NCBI RefSeq assembly: GCF_022844385.1
Contig: NZ_JALHLX010000024.1
Coordinates: forward strand, 1-38,433
DNA length: 38,433 bases
Direction of reading: 5' to 3'
Source: Hydrogenophaga sp.
GTDB lineage: Bacteria > Pseudomonadota > Gammaproteobacteria > Burkholderiales > Burkholderiaceae_C
Position numbers and translations under genes: made by a program. Positions 9,301 to 20,839 of this stretch are shown here, piece by piece. The notes under the pieces were generated by a model. That model saw only the letters and a program-made list of their open reading frames with translations, did no database searches and was not told where the DNA came from. How positions within the stretch are numbered: position 1 is the stretch's first letter; each line of letters starts with the position of its first letter.

Positions 9301-9738
9301 CTACGATTTCACGATCAGCACGGGCATCTTGGCGTGGGTCAGCACCTTCTGCGCCACGCTGCCCAATATGAGCGCTTTCACCCCTTGGCGGCCGTGCGAG
9401 CCCATCACGATCAGGTCGCATCCTTCGGCCTCGGCTGTTTCGATGATCCCCTCGTAGACCACGTTGCGCTCGATGGTGTCGCCGGCGAACGGCACGCCTT
9501 CGGCGGCGCAGGCCATGCTCGCGGCATCAAGCGCCACGCCGGCCGCGGTCTTGGCCTCGGTGAGGTAGGCCTGCAGGCCGATGGCCGAAGCGTCACCGAT
9601 GCCGATGTAGGGAAACGGGTCGATCACGTAGACGCCCACGATCTGGGCTCCCTGGCTCTTGGCGAGGCCCACGGCGGCTCGGGTGGCGAACACGCCGAGC
9701 TCGGAGCCATCGGTGGGCAGCAGGATCTTCTTGAACAT
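9301..9738 (-). CDS. universal stress protein (UspA family)
   Basis: A single-domain 145-residue Usp protein. It begins MFKKILLPTDGSELG, the typical first strand with the nucleotide-contacting Asp. It carries the ATP-binding signature G-x2-G-x9-G-S as GSHGRQGVKALILGS at about residues 113-127, so it belongs to the ATP-binding branch of the family. The strong ribosome-binding site GGAGGAAA lies eight bases before the ATG. It lies 93 bases downstream of the formate dehydrogenase alpha gene on the same strand and may be co-transcribed, though the gap allows its own promoter. The precise role of such proteins is not fixed; they commonly respond to starvation, redox or respiratory stress. Confidence 0.92.
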   Translation of the reverse strand: MFKKILLPTDGSELGVFATRAAVGLAKSQGAQIVGVYVIDPFPYIGIGDASAIGLQAYLTEAKTAAGVALDAASMACAAEGVPFAGDTIERNVVYEGIIETAEAEGCDLIVMGSHGRQGVKALILGSVAQKVLTHAKMPVLIVKS

Positions 9739-9831
9739 GGTCGCTTTCCTCCAGTTGATGAATGAACAGTTCCGCGCGCGGCGGCTTCACGCCATCGTAG
9801 AAAGGGCCTGGTCGACCAGCTTTGCGTCAGA

Positions 9832-12659
9832 TCAAACCGGGGCCGATTCCTGCGTGAGCACCGCAGGGCGCACGTCCACCGCACAGTACTTCAGTTCGGC
9901 GATCTTGCCCACCGGGTCCAGGGCCGGGTTGGTGAGCAGGTTGGCCGCCGCTTCGGCGTAGGCGAACGGAATGAAGGCGGTGTCCAGCGGCATGGCGTCG
10001 TCCAGCCGCACCGGCAGAGCCACTGTGCCGCGGCGCGAACGCACCTGCGCCACAGCACCGGCCTGCAGCCCCAGCCGCTGCGCGGTGGTGGTGTGCAGGC
10101 TGACCACCGGGCCGGGTTCGAGCGCATCGAGCACGCCGCTGCGCCGCGTCATGCTGCCGGTGTGCCAGTGCTCCAGCTGGCGCCCGGTGATGAGCACCAT
10201 GGGGAAGGTGGCGTCGGGCACCTCGGCCGGCGGCGTGACATGGGCGCCGACCAGCGTGGCGCGCCCGCTGATCGTGGGAAATCCGTCGGTGAACACCACC
10301 GGGTGGCCCGGGTCGCTCTCGCTGCTCACCGGGTAGGTCACCGCGCCTTCGCGCTGCAGCCGCGCCCACGAGAGGCCGGCGATGCTGGGCATCATGGCGC
10401 GCATCTCTTCAAACACGGCGCCAATGCCACCGTGTGCGTCTTCGGTGGCGGTGCCATCGGCGGCCACGCCATACGTCCAGTCCAGACCCAGACGGCGCGC
10501 CAGCTGCTCGGTGATCCACGCATCGGCCCTGGCCTCACCGGGTGCGCGCACGGCCTTGCGCCCGAGCTGCACGCAGCGGTCGGTGTTGGTCACGCTGCCG
10601 GTCTTCTCGGGCCACGCGGTGGCGGGCAAGACCACATCGGCCAGGCTCGCGGTTTCGGTCAGGAAGATGTCCTGCACCACCAGGTGGTCCAGCCCCGCGA
10701 GCGCCTCTCGCGCATGGGTGGCGTCGGGGTCGCTCATGGCCGGGTTCTCGCCCTGGATCAGCATGGCGCGGATCTCGCGGCGGTGCGCCGCGTCAATGAT
10801 CTCCACCACGGTCAGGCCGGCCTCGCTGCCCAGCGTGCCGGGCGGCAGGTTCCACAGGTGCTCGGCTTTCTCGCGGGCGTGCACATCACTCACCTTCTGG
10901 TAGTCGGGCAGCACCATGGGAATCAGCCCCGCGTCGCTCGCGCCCTGCACGTTATTCTGCCCGCGCAGCGGGTGCAGCCCGGTGCCGGGGCGGCCGATCT
11001 GTCCGGTGATGAGCGAAAGCGCGATCAGGCAGCGCGCGTTGTCGGTGCCGTGGGTGTGCTGGCTGATGCCCATGCCCCAGAGGATCATGCTGTTCTTCGC
11101 CGTGGCGTAGGCGCGCGCCACCTCGCGCAGCGTGGCCGCATCGATGCCGCAGACCGGCGCCATGGCCTCGGGCGAGAAGTCCACCAGGTGGGCCTTGAGC
11201 AAGGCGAAGTCCAGCGTGTGCGCTTCGATGTAGGCCGGGTCGGTGAGGCCTTCGAACACGATGGTGTGCAGCAGCGCGTTGAGCAGCGCCACGTCGGTAC
11301 CGGCCTTGAAGCCCAGGTGCTTCCAGCTGTGGCGCGCGAGTTCGGTGCGGCGCGGGTCGGCCAGCACCAGCTTCATGCCGCGCTTGACCGCGTTCTTGAT
11401 CCAGGTCGCGCCCACCGGGTGGTTCTGCGCCGGGTTGGCGCCGATCAGCAGCACGAAATCGGCGTGCTCCACGTCGCGCAACGGGTTGGTCACCACGGCC
11501 GAGCCCAGTCCTTCCATGAGCGCGGCCACGCTGGAGGCGTGGCACAGGCGCGTGCAGTGGTCCACGTTGTGCGTGGCGAACGCGGTGCGGATGAGCTTCT
11601 GGAACAGGTAGGCCTCTTCGTTCGTGCCCTTGGCCGAACCGAAGCCGGCCACCGGGCCCTGGCGGCCACGCGCGGTGGTGCTGGCCATGGCCTGCTTGAA
11701 GCCGTTGGCGGCCACGTCCAGCGCTTCGTCCCAGCTGGCTTCGCGGAACAAGGTCTTCCAGTCGCGGCGCATCACCGCATGCGGATCTTTCGGTGCGTCG
11801 GCGCGGCGGATCAGCGGGCGCGTGAGCCGCTCGGGGCTGTGCGCGTAGTCAAAGCCGAAACGGCCCTTGACGCACAGGCGACCTTCGTTGGCGGGGCCGG
11901 CGATGCCCTCGACGTGTTCGATCTTCTCGTCACTCACGTGATACGTGAGCTGGCAGCCCACACCGCAGAAGGGGCAGACGGAATCGACGGTCTTGTCTGA
12001 AACCTTGGCGTACGCGCCATTGGCTGGCGCAATCGCACCCGTGGGGCAGGCCTGCACACATTCACCGCAGGCCACGCAGGTGCTGGAACCCATGGGGTCG
12101 TTCTGGTCGAACACGATCTGCGCGTGGCCACCGCGGAACGCGAGACCCAGCACGTCGTTGCCCTGCGTTTCGCGGCAGGCGCGGATGCAGCGCGTGCACT
12201 GGATGCAGGCGTCGAGGTTGACGGTCATGGCCGGATGACTCAGGTCTTGCGCGGCGGCGGCACGGGCAGGGAAGCGCCCTGCCCTCGCACCCGCGATACC
12301 GGCCCAATGTGCCAGCTCACTGTCGTGTTTGAGTGCCGCCGTGTCCGGCGCGTCCGACAGCAGCAGTTCCAGCACCGTCTTCTGTGCCGCCGCCGCGCGC
12401 GGGCTGTCGGTGGTGACCACCATGCCCGGCGTGGGAGACCGGCAGCACGAGGGTGCGAGCACGCGCTCACCGTCGATCTCCACCACACAGGCGCGGCAGT
12501 TGCCGGGGCTGCGCAGGCCGTCCTGGTGGCACAGATGCGGCACGGCCACACCGGCGCGCTGCGCGGCCTTGAGCAGGGTCTCGCCCGGCGCGGCTTCCAC
12601 CGCGCGGCCGTTGAGCGTGAAGGCGATCGGGGCCGAGTGTTCGGGCAAGTCGTTGGTCT

Positions 12660-12663
<4 letters not shown>
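9832..12663 (-). CDS. fdsA: NAD-linked formate dehydrogenase alpha (catalytic) subunit
   Basis: The 943-residue protein oxidises formate to CO2 at a Mo or W bis-pyranopterin site and passes electrons to the diaphorase subunit. Cofactor sites can be read off in order. An N-terminal [2Fe-2S] domain has Cys45, 56, 59 and 73 or 74. Two ferredoxin-like [4Fe-4S] clusters use Cys153/156/159/163 and 196/199/202/206. A fourth cluster uses Cys230/233/237/264. The active site HCTRLCHASSV has the metal ligand Cys374 next to catalytic His375. It is Cys-type, not selenocysteine. Start ATG 12663 overlaps the beta-subunit stop (ATGA). FdsC/FdhD and FdsD, present in Cupriavidus-type fds operons, do not follow it here. 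The two-gene form resembles FDH1 of Methylobacterium extorquens, a tungsten enzyme, so metal preference is open. Confidence 0.93.
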
Positions 12664-14375
<1,712 letters not shown>

Positions 14376-14400
14376 CGTCGCAGCCTAGCACCGGCACCGG

Positions 14401-14428
14401 GTTTTAATATGTTCTTCATTGCATAAAC
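14401..14428. promoter_or_regulatory. AT-rich imperfect dyad between formate dehydrogenase and its likely regulator
   Basis: GTTT (14401-14404) and AAAC (14425-14428) close an AT-rich stretch (TTTTAATATG...CATAAAC) in the 68-base gap between two divergent genes. It is the only AT-rich patch nearby, and serves as the obvious place for the divergent promoters and a ModE-like operator. The inner arms do not pair well, so the exact operator is not defined. Confidence 0.3.
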
Positions 14429-14443
14429 CCGGGCCCTTCCGCC

Positions 14444-15514
14444 ATGCTGCGCGTCACCCTGCAACCCCGATGGCACCTCAGCCAGGACAACGGTCCCGCG
14501 CTGGACGCCAACACCTTGCTGCAGCTGCTGGCGGCGGTGCAGGCCTCGGGCAGCATCTCGCAGGCGGGCCGCGAACTCGGTCTCTCGTACCGCCACGCCT
14601 GGGGTCTGCTGCAGCAGGCTGAAGCGCTGTTTGGCCAGCCCCTGCTGGTGCGCGGGCGGGGGCGCGGCTCGGCACTCACCGAGCTGGGCGAAAAACTCAT
14701 CTGGGCCGATGCCCGTATCGGAGCGCGGCTGCAGCCGCTGCTGGAATCCCTGGCCTCGGAACTCGAAGGTGAACTCGGGCGCGTGCAGCGCCGCCAGCGC
14801 GCAGTGCCGCGCCTGCACGCCAGCCACGGGTTTGCGGTGGCCGCGCTGCGCGAGCAACTGGCTGCGCGCCAGGTACCAGTGGAACTGCGCTACCGCAACA
14901 GCCTGGAAGCCGTGGCCGCGCTCGCGCAGGGCGACTGCGAGCTGGCGGGCTTTCACGTGCCGCTGGGCGAATTCGAGGCGGCCGCGGCGCAGCGCTATTT
15001 GCCCTGGCTCCAGCGCGACCAGCACCTGCTGGTGCACCTGGCGGTGCGCACGCAAGGTTTGTTCGTGGCTCCCGGCAACCCGAAAGGCATTCAAGGCCTG
15101 GCAGACCTCACGCGTCGTGGCTTGCGCTTCGTCAACCGGCCCGAGGGCTCGGGCACACGCGTGCTGACCGACCTGCTGCTGCAGCGCCACGGCATCGACG
15201 CGCGCGCGGTGACCGGTTTTGACAACACCGAGCTGACCCACGCCGGCGTGGCCGCCTATGTGGCCAGCGGCATGGCTGATGTGGGCATCGGCGTGCAGAC
15301 CGCCGCGCACCGCTTCGGGCTGCACTTCATCCCGCTGCTGAAAGAGCGCTACTTCTTCGCCGTGCCACCCGACGCGATGGACCGCGCGGAACTGCGGCCG
15401 GTGCTCACCGTGCTGCGCTCACCGGCGTTCCGCTCGCGTGTGGCCGCGCTGCAGGGCTACGAGGCGGCGAGCACCGGGCAGGTGATGGCGCTGGGCGAAG
15501 CCTTCCCGGACTGA
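14444..15514 (+). CDS. ModE-like HTH regulator with periplasmic-binding-protein-like sensor domain
   Basis: The 356-residue regulator has an N-terminal winged-helix of the ModE/LysR kind at about residues 20-85 (GSISQAGRELGLSYRHAWGL, then a basic GRGRGSALTELG wing). The C-terminal part, about 115-335, resembles the PBP-like domain related to molybdate/tungstate binding proteins; typical phrases are FVNRPEGSGTR and the later VASGMADVGIG. There is no signal peptide, so ligand sensing is cytoplasmic. It is divergent from the formate dehydrogenase genes, which need Mo or W. The inference is that it adjusts their expression to oxyanion supply or to a pterin/formate-related ligand. Start ATG 14444 lacks a strong Shine-Dalgarno. 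Its stop lies one base from the stop of the convergent hydrolase gene. Confidence 0.85.
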   Translation: MLRVTLQPRWHLSQDNGPALDANTLLQLLAAVQASGSISQAGRELGLSYRHAWGLLQQAEALFGQPLLVRGRGRGSALTELGEKLIWADARIGARLQPLLESLASELEGELGRVQRRQRAVPRLHASHGFAVAALREQLAARQVPVELRYRNSLEAVAALAQGDCELAGFHVPLGEFEAAAAQRYLPWLQRDQHLLVHLAVRTQGLFVAPGNPKGIQGLADLTRRGLRFVNRPEGSGTRVLTDLLLQRHGIDARAVTGFDNTELTHAGVAAYVASGMADVGIGVQTAAHRFGLHFIPLLKERYFFAVPPDAMDRAELRPVLTVLRSPAFRSRVAALQGYEAASTGQVMALGEAFPD

Positions 15515-15515
15515 C

Positions 15516-16796
15516 TCAAGCGTCCACAACGCCAGCACGCTCCAGCATGGCGTGCAGCAGCACGTTGCAGCCGGCGGTGATGTGCGCGGGCTTCGCGTCT
15601 TCGATCTCGTTGTGGCTGATGCCGTCCTTGCAGGGAATGAAGATCATGCCGGCCGGCGCCAGTTGCCCGGCGTAAATGGCGTCGTGCCCGGCGCCCGAGA
15701 CCACCGGCATGTGGCTCAGACCCAGCTGCTCGGCCGCGCCCTGAACGGCCTGTACACAACCGGCGTCGAACGGCTGCGCCGCGTAGCTGGACACCTGCTC
15801 GATGCCGATCGCCATGCCGGTTTCTGTGCTCAGGCGCGCAGCGAGCGCACGCACTTCCGCCACCTGCTGGTCCACCAGCGCGTCGGTGCTGTTGCGCAGG
15901 TCGATGGAGAACTTCACCTGGCCCGGAATCACGTTGCGGCTGTTGGGGTGCACCTGCACCATGCCCACGGTGCCGCGACCGTGCGGACCGTGGCGCAGCG
16001 CCGAGGCCACCACCTCCTGCATGAGGTGGGTGGCCACCTGCAGTGCGTCGCGCCGCAGCGCCATGGGCGTGGGGCCGGCGTGTGCCTCCATGCCGGTCAC
16101 GGTGCAGTCAAACCAGCGGATGCCGAGCACGCCGTGCACCACGCCGATGGTGACGTCGGCGTCTTCGAGCACCGGGCCTTGTTCAATGTGGGCCTCGAAG
16201 TAGGCGCCGATGGGGTGGTCGCCAGGTTCCTGCTCGCCGATGTAGCCGATGCGCTCCAGTTCTTCACGCACGGTCTTGCCTTCGGTGTCGCGCGCGGCGT
16301 AGGCGTGTTCCAGCGTGAAGGCTTTGGCGAACACGCCCGAGCCCATCATCACCGGCACGAAGCGTGAGCCTTCCTCGTTGGTCCAGAACGCGACCTCGAT
16401 CGGCGCCTCGGTCTGGATGCCGTGGTCGTTGAGCGTGCGCACCACCTCGATGCCGGCCAGCACACCGTAGTTGCCATCGAACTTGCCGCCGGTGGGCTGG
16501 GTGTCGATGTGGCTGCCGGTCATGACCGGGGGCAGTGCCGGGTTGCGCCCGGGCCGGCGCATGAACACATTGCCGATCTTGTCGACCGTGACGCTCATGC
16601 CGGCTTCGCGCGCCCAGCGCGTCACCAGGTCGCGGCCCTGGCGGTCGAGATCGGTCAGCGCGAGGCGGCAAACGCCGCCCTTGGGCGTGGCGCCGATCTG
16701 CGCCAGCTCCATGAGCGAGGCCCACAGGCGCTCGCCATCGATGCGCAGGCCGGTGGTAGCGGTGGTGTATGAGGGTGTGGGTGTGAGGGTGTTCAT
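15516..16796 (-). CDS. M20-type N-carbamoyl-L-amino acid hydrolase / allantoate amidohydrolase
   Basis: The 426-residue protein belongs to the hydantoinase/carbamoylase branch of the M20 metallopeptidase fold, which removes the carbamoyl or ureido group from N-carbamoyl amino acids, ureidoglycolate or allantoate. Expected two-metal ligands are visible: His96 in GSHIDT, Asp107 in GKFDG, Glu141-Glu142 in TNEEGSRF, His203 in AHIEQGP and His395 in SHNE. The length is normal. It is the last gene of the long minus-strand operon, and its ATG at 16796 overlaps the GntR stop by four bases. The companion racemase at 24770 and the amidase suggest an amino-acid-derivative pathway. The classical hydantoinase that would supply N-carbamoyl amino acids is not in the window, so the true substrate is open. 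Confidence 0.9.
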   Translation of the reverse strand: MNTLTPTPSYTTATTGLRIDGERLWASLMELAQIGATPKGGVCRLALTDLDRQGRDLVTRWAREAGMSVTVDKIGNVFMRRPGRNPALPPVMTGSHIDTQPTGGKFDGNYGVLAGIEVVRTLNDHGIQTEAPIEVAFWTNEEGSRFVPVMMGSGVFAKAFTLEHAYAARDTEGKTVREELERIGYIGEQEPGDHPIGAYFEAHIEQGPVLEDADVTIGVVHGVLGIRWFDCTVTGMEAHAGPTPMALRRDALQVATHLMQEVVASALRHGPHGRGTVGMVQVHPNSRNVIPGQVKFSIDLRNSTDALVDQQVAEVRALAARLSTETGMAIGIEQVSSYAAQPFDAGCVQAVQGAAEQLGLSHMPVVSGAGHDAIYAGQLAPAGMIFIPCKDGISHNEIEDAKPAHITAGCNVLLHAMLERAGVVDA

Positions 16797-17530
16797 GGCA
16801 GTTCGGGTTCGGGCTGGGGGGTGTCGCGGTAGGCGGCAAAGGCATCGCGCAGGCGCCGGCCACGCACCGGCGTGTCGACCAGCGAGCGCTCCAGCTCCAC
16901 CAGGTGTTTGCGCATCTCGGCGGCGGCGGGCGCGCTGCCGCGCAGCAGGGCATCGATCAGGTCCACATGGCGGTGGGCCACGCAGACCTGCCCGCCATCG
17001 ACCTTGAAGCGCGCCATCAGCAGCGAGGTGGTGGGCAGCAAACCGTTGAGCAGGCGGCCGAACACGGGGTTGCCGTGCATGCGCGTGAGCGCGTGGTGAA
17101 ACTCACCCGACATGCGGATGGCTTCGGCCCGGTCGCCGCGCTGGTCGGCGGCCTGTTCGGCCTGCGCCACTGCGCGCAGCTCGGCCAGCTGCTCAGGTGT
17201 CAGCCGGCCACCCAGGCGGCGTGCCACCTCGCATTCCACGATGCGCCGCGCCTCGAACACATGGACCGCGTCTTCCAGGCTGGGCAGCGGCACACGCGCG
17301 CCGCGGTTGTGGCGCAGCTCGATCACCTGGTCTTGCGCGAGGCGTTGCAGGGCCTGGCGCACCACCGTGCGCGAGACCTTGAATTCGGTCGCCATCTCGG
17401 CTTCGCGCAGCCATTCGCCAGGCGCGAGCCGGTGTTCCAGCACGGCGCGGTAAATGGCATCAAACACCCGGTCGGTGGCAGTGCCGTCGGGCTCGGTGGA
17501 TGGGGGCGACAGGGGCAGCTCGGTGTTCAT
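16793..17530 (-). CDS. GntR-family transcriptional regulator (FadR/FCD type)
   Basis: This 245-residue protein has an N-terminal GntR winged helix (about 18-82): LAPGEWLREAEMATEFKVSR followed by TVVRQALQRL, the signature recognition helix. The C-terminal all-helical FCD domain (about 90-225) carries His residues expected for metal or carboxylate ligand binding: EFHHALTRMHGN at about 143-154 and HRH at about 186-188. Such regulators usually repress catabolic genes until an organic acid ligand binds. It lies inside the operon between amidase and carbamoylase genes, overlapping the latter, so it probably autoregulates the unit. Twin TTGTATGCAA-centred motifs at 24551 and 24725, in the divergent control region, are plausible target sites (inference). 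Confidence 0.92.
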   Translation of the reverse strand: MNTELPLSPPSTEPDGTATDRVFDAIYRAVLEHRLAPGEWLREAEMATEFKVSRTVVRQALQRLAQDQVIELRHNRGARVPLPSLEDAVHVFEARRIVECEVARRLGGRLTPEQLAELRAVAQAEQAADQRGDRAEAIRMSGEFHHALTRMHGNPVFGRLLNGLLPTTSLLMARFKVDGGQVCVAHRHVDLIDALLRGSAPAAAEMRKHLVELERSLVDTPVRGRRLRDAFAAYRDTPQPEPELP

Positions 17531-17574
17531 GGATCAACATTGGATCAGGCTTGGCTGACCGGCGCCTTGGGGGT

Positions 17575-18780
17575 CTATTTGCCGGTTCCCCGTGTGATGC
17601 GCTCGGCCAGGCGCACCAGGCTGCGGTCGCTGCCGCGCGGACCCAGCAGCGAAAAGCCCAGCGGGGCACCCGCGCGGCGCGCCAGCGGCAAGCTGAGTTG
17701 CGGAAAGCCCGACAAGCCGGCCACACACAGCAGGCGGATGGCGCGGTTGCGGTAGTCCTCCAGCGCGCTCTCCGGGTCGGCCACGCGGGGCGCGATGTCG
17801 GGCATGGTGGGCATGACGAGTACGCCGTCGTCGCCCAGCAGTTGCGTCAGGTGGTCGGTGAAGCGCTCGCGGAAGGCACGGCCCTCGGCGGCCTGCGCGT
17901 CGGTGACTTTTGAACTCCACTCAAAACGCTGCGCCACACCCGGCCCGAGCGGCGGCGCAAAGCGGCGGATGAAATCGCCGTCCACCTGCCACGACTCGTG
18001 GCCCTGGATGTGGCGGAAGTGCCAGTACATCGCGTCCAGGCTCTCCAGCACCACCTGCGCCTTGCCGGCCTTGCCGAGCACGGCCTCGATCTGGCTGCGC
18101 GCAGGCGCGAGCGCCTTGCGGGCTTCCGGTGTGGCCAGCGCCCACAGGTCGGCCGGGGCGAGCAGGCGCACGTTTTTCGGCAGGGGTTGGGCATCGTCAC
18201 CGAGCAGCACCTTGGCCACGCGGGCGAAGGTGGGCACGTCGCGCGTGAACCAGCCGCAGGTGTCCAGGCTGGGCGCGAGGTCGAGCGCGTCCTGCAGGCT
18301 CACGCGGCCATGGCTGGGCCGCAGGCCGACCAGGCCGCAATGGCTGGCCGGGGCGCGCACCGAACCGCCGGTGTCGGTGCCCAGCGCAAAGTCGCACAGG
18401 CTGTGCGACACCGCGGCCGCCGAGCCACAGGAAGAGCCCCCGGCGATGCGGTCGGGCGCGGCGCCGTTGATGGGCGAACCGAAGTGCGCGTTCTGTCCGT
18501 TCATGGAAAACGCCAGCTCGTCGGTGATGGTCTTGCCCACGAAGCGCGCGCCCGCATCCAGCAGGGTCTGCACCGTGGGCGCCGTGCGGGTCTGCACACC
18601 GAGCAGCGCCAGCAGCAAGGGCTGGCCACCGCTGGTGGGGTAACCCTGGATGTGAAAGAGGTCCTTGACGCCGAAGCCCAGCCCGGCGAGCGGACCGGTG
18701 GCCGCACGCGGCACCGGCACGGCGGGGTAGGGCATGAAGGCGCGGGCGGGATCGTGCAGAACGTCGGCGTGGGGTGTCAT
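17575..18780 (-). CDS. amidase-signature hydrolase
   Basis: The 401-residue protein is of the amidase signature family, which uses a Ser-cisSer-Lys triad to hydrolyse amides. The catalytic Lys39 lies in GFGVKDLF, and the nucleophile region reads IAGGSSCGSAAAV at about residues 118-130, followed by ALGTDTGGSVRAPASHCG, which contains the triad Ser region and conserved Gly-rich loop. At about 400 residues it is shorter than GatA (about 480), and no gatC or gatB is nearby, so a catabolic role is likelier than tRNA amidation. It sits 23 bases after the OppD-like ATPase and 44 bases before GntR in the same direction. It probably cleaves the imported substrate or its intermediate. The exact amide is unknown. 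Confidence 0.9.
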   Translation of the reverse strand: MTPHADVLHDPARAFMPYPAVPVPRAATGPLAGLGFGVKDLFHIQGYPTSGGQPLLLALLGVQTRTAPTVQTLLDAGARFVGKTITDELAFSMNGQNAHFGSPINGAAPDRIAGGSSCGSAAAVSHSLCDFALGTDTGGSVRAPASHCGLVGLRPSHGRVSLQDALDLAPSLDTCGWFTRDVPTFARVAKVLLGDDAQPLPKNVRLLAPADLWALATPEARKALAPARSQIEAVLGKAGKAQVVLESLDAMYWHFRHIQGHESWQVDGDFIRRFAPPLGPGVAQRFEWSSKVTDAQAAEGRAFRERFTDHLTQLLGDDGVLVMPTMPDIAPRVADPESALEDYRNRAIRLLCVAGLSGFPQLSLPLARRAGAPLGFSLLGPRGSDRSLVRLAERITRGTGK

Positions 18781-18803
18781 GGGATCTTGTTGTTGGAGTG
18801 AAG

Positions 18804-19799
18804 TCAGGCGGCGGTTTCGGCCACGCGCAGGCAGCGCACGCTGTGGCCGGCGGCGAGCCAGCTGATCTCGGGACGGGTGGTCTTGCAGGCGTCCTGCACC
18901 ATGCGGCAGCGGTCGGAAAACGCGCAGCCGGCGGGCAAGGCGGTGAGGTCGGGCGGCGAGCCGGCAATGGTCTCCAGCCGCGTGCCCTTGGGCAGTGCAC
19001 CGCTGGCGCGGCTCTTGAGCAGGGCCAGTGTGTAAGGGTGGCGCGGCGCGCGCAGCAAGGTGGCGGCGGCGCCCTCTTCCACGATGCGCCCGGCGTACAT
19101 CACCGCAATCCGGTCGGCCACCTCCACCGCGGCGCCGATGTCGTGGGTGACGAAGATGACCGACAGGCCCAGTTCGCGCTGCAGCTCGCGCAGCAACAGC
19201 AAGATCTGGATCTGCACCGTGGCGTCCAGTGCGGTGGTGGGCTCGTCGGCCAGCAACAGCTGGGGCCGGCAGGCCAGGGCCAGAGCGATCATGGCGCGCT
19301 GGCGCATGCCGCCCGACATCTCGTGCGGATAGGCCTGCAGGCGCCGCTCGGGGCTGGGAATGCGCACGCGCTCGAACAGCTCCAGCGCACGTTGCTGCGC
19401 CTGCGCCGCGCTTACGTTTTCATGGCGACGGATCGCCTCGGTGATCTGCGCGCCCACCGAGTACACCGGGTCGAGCGCGAGCAGCGGCTCCTGGAAGATC
19501 ATGGACGCGACCTTGCCGCGGTAGTCGGCCAGCGCTTGTGTACCGAGCGCGAGCACGTCCTGGTCGCCCACGCGCATGGCGCCTTCGATGCGGCTGCGTC
19601 CGGGCGGGTGCAGGCGCAGCAGGCTGCGCAGCGTGACGCTCTTGCCCGAGCCGGATTCGCCGATCAGCGCGACCACCTCGCCGCGTTTGACCTGCAGGTC
19701 CACGCCGTTGACGGCCTCCACCGGTTTCTTGCCGCCGGTGAAGGTGACGCGCAGGTTGCGCACGTCGACGAAAGGTTTGTCCTCGGTATCGGGGTTCAT
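18804..19799 (-). CDS. dipeptide/oligopeptide-type ABC transporter ATPase (DppD-like)
   Basis: The 331-residue ATPase begins at ATG 19799, which overlaps the previous stop (ATGA); an open frame extends further upstream but without support. Walker A GESGSGKS is at about residues 47-54; the signature region MSGGMRQR and Walker [13 protein letters not shown] follow at about 165-190. The C-terminal Cys-containing tail (GCAFSDRC...RCLRV) is the oligopeptide-ATPase extension (oligo_HPY), which in relatives can hold an iron-sulfur cluster. It should pair with the DppF-like ATPase to power import through the two permeases upstream. Gene order here is B-C-F-D rather than the common B-C-D-F. Confidence 0.92.
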   Translation of the reverse strand: MNPDTEDKPFVDVRNLRVTFTGGKKPVEAVNGVDLQVKRGEVVALIGESGSGKSVTLRSLLRLHPPGRSRIEGAMRVGDQDVLALGTQALADYRGKVASMIFQEPLLALDPVYSVGAQITEAIRRHENVSAAQAQQRALELFERVRIPSPERRLQAYPHEMSGGMRQRAMIALALACRPQLLLADEPTTALDATVQIQILLLLRELQRELGLSVIFVTHDIGAAVEVADRIAVMYAGRIVEEGAAATLLRAPRHPYTLALLKSRASGALPKGTRLETIAGSPPDLTALPAGCAFSDRCRMVQDACKTTRPEISWLAAGHSVRCLRVAETAA

Positions 19800-20839
19800 G
19801 CCGCTTCCTTCAACAACACAGGCGCTTCGGTGTGACCACTGTCGGCCACGTGCATCCAGCACGACGCGACCTGGCCCTGTTCGATGGGGCTGAGCGAGGG
19901 CACACGCTCCGAGCACAGCGGCTGGGCGTGCGCGCATCGGGTGTGGAAACGGCAGCCCGGTGGCGGGTTGATCGGGTTGGGTGGGTCGCCGGCCAGCGGT
20001 GGTACTTCGGTGCGGTGGTCCGGGTCCATGGACGGGATGGACGAGAGCAGCGCGCGCGTGTACGGGTGGGCGGGATGGTCGAACAGGGTTTCGCTCTCGC
20101 CGATCTCTGCCACCTGGCCGAGGTACATCACCATCACGCGGTCGCTCATGTAGCGCACCACATTGAGGTCGTGGCTGATGAAGATGTAAGTCAGACCAAA
20201 CTCGTCCTTGAGGTCGAGCAGCAGGTTGAGCACCTGTGCTTCGACCGACTTGTCCAGCGCCGAGACGGCTTCGTCCAGGATGATCAGGCGCGACTGCAGG
20301 GCCAGCGCACGCGCGATGTTCACGCGCTGGCGCTGTCCGCCCGAGAGTTCGTGCGGGTAGCGCTCGGCAAAGCGCCGCGGCTCCAGGCCCACGCGCGCCA
20401 GCAGGTCGCGCGCGCGCTCCACCGCCTCCTGGCGCGGCAGCCCGTGCACCTGCGGCGCAAAGGCGATCGAGTCCTCCATGGTCAGGCGCGGGTTGAGCGA
20501 GGCGTAGCTGTCCTGGAACACCATCTGCGTCTGGCGGTGGAACTGCTTCAGGCTCAAAGAGGCGCCACCCACGGTCTGGCCGTCGAACACGATCTCGCCA
20601 CGGTCGGGGCGGATCAGCTGCATGAGCAGGCGCGCGGTGGTGGACTTGCCGCAGCCCGACTCGCCCACCACGCCCAGGGTCTCGCCCTTGAAGACGTCGA
20701 AGTCGATGCCATCGACCGCGCGCACCACGCCGCCGCCCCGGCCGAACACGTCTTTCTTGAGCGGGAAATGTTTGACCAGGCCGCGCACACCCATGAGGGG
20801 TTGTGCCGGGCCGCCGATGTCGGGGGTGCTCAGGCTCAT
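19796..20839 (-). CDS. dipeptide/oligopeptide-type ABC transporter ATPase (DppF-like)
   Basis: The 347-residue ATPase starts at ATG 20839, overlapping the permease stop by four bases. VRGLVKHFPLKKDVFGRGGG near the start is the typical OppF/DppF leader. Walker A GESGCGKS is at about 59-66, the Q-loop phrase MVFQDSYASLNPR follows at about 113-125, the signature LSGGQRQRVNIARAL and Walker B are present, and the C-terminal oligo_HPY tail carries several Cys (GCRFHTRCAH...C...CWMHV). It forms a heterodimer with the product of the next gene. All four transporter genes are tightly packed and translationally coupled, as expected for a single importer. Confidence 0.93.
   Translation of the reverse strand: MSLSTPDIGGPAQPLMGVRGLVKHFPLKKDVFGRGGGVVRAVDGIDFDVFKGETLGVVGESGCGKSTTARLLMQLIRPDRGEIVFDGQTVGGASLSLKQFHRQTQMVFQDSYASLNPRLTMEDSIAFAPQVHGLPRQEAVERARDLLARVGLEPRRFAERYPHELSGGQRQRVNIARALALQSRLIILDEAVSALDKSVEAQVLNLLLDLKDEFGLTYIFISHDLNVVRYMSDRVMVMYLGQVAEIGESETLFDHPAHPYTRALLSSIPSMDPDHRTEVPPLAGDPPNPINPPPGCRFHTRCAHAQPLCSERVPSLSPIEQGQVASCWMHVADSGHTEAPVLLKEAA

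Noticed and set aside
10093..12000. A 635-codon plus-strand open frame opposite the formate dehydrogenase alpha gene
   Set aside because: The translation is low-complexity His/Val/Gly/Arg-rich antisense of a coding region with complete cofactor motifs on the minus strand.
17575..18780. GatA subunit of the tRNA amidotransferase
   Set aside because: Too short, without gatB or gatC nearby, and within a catabolic operon.
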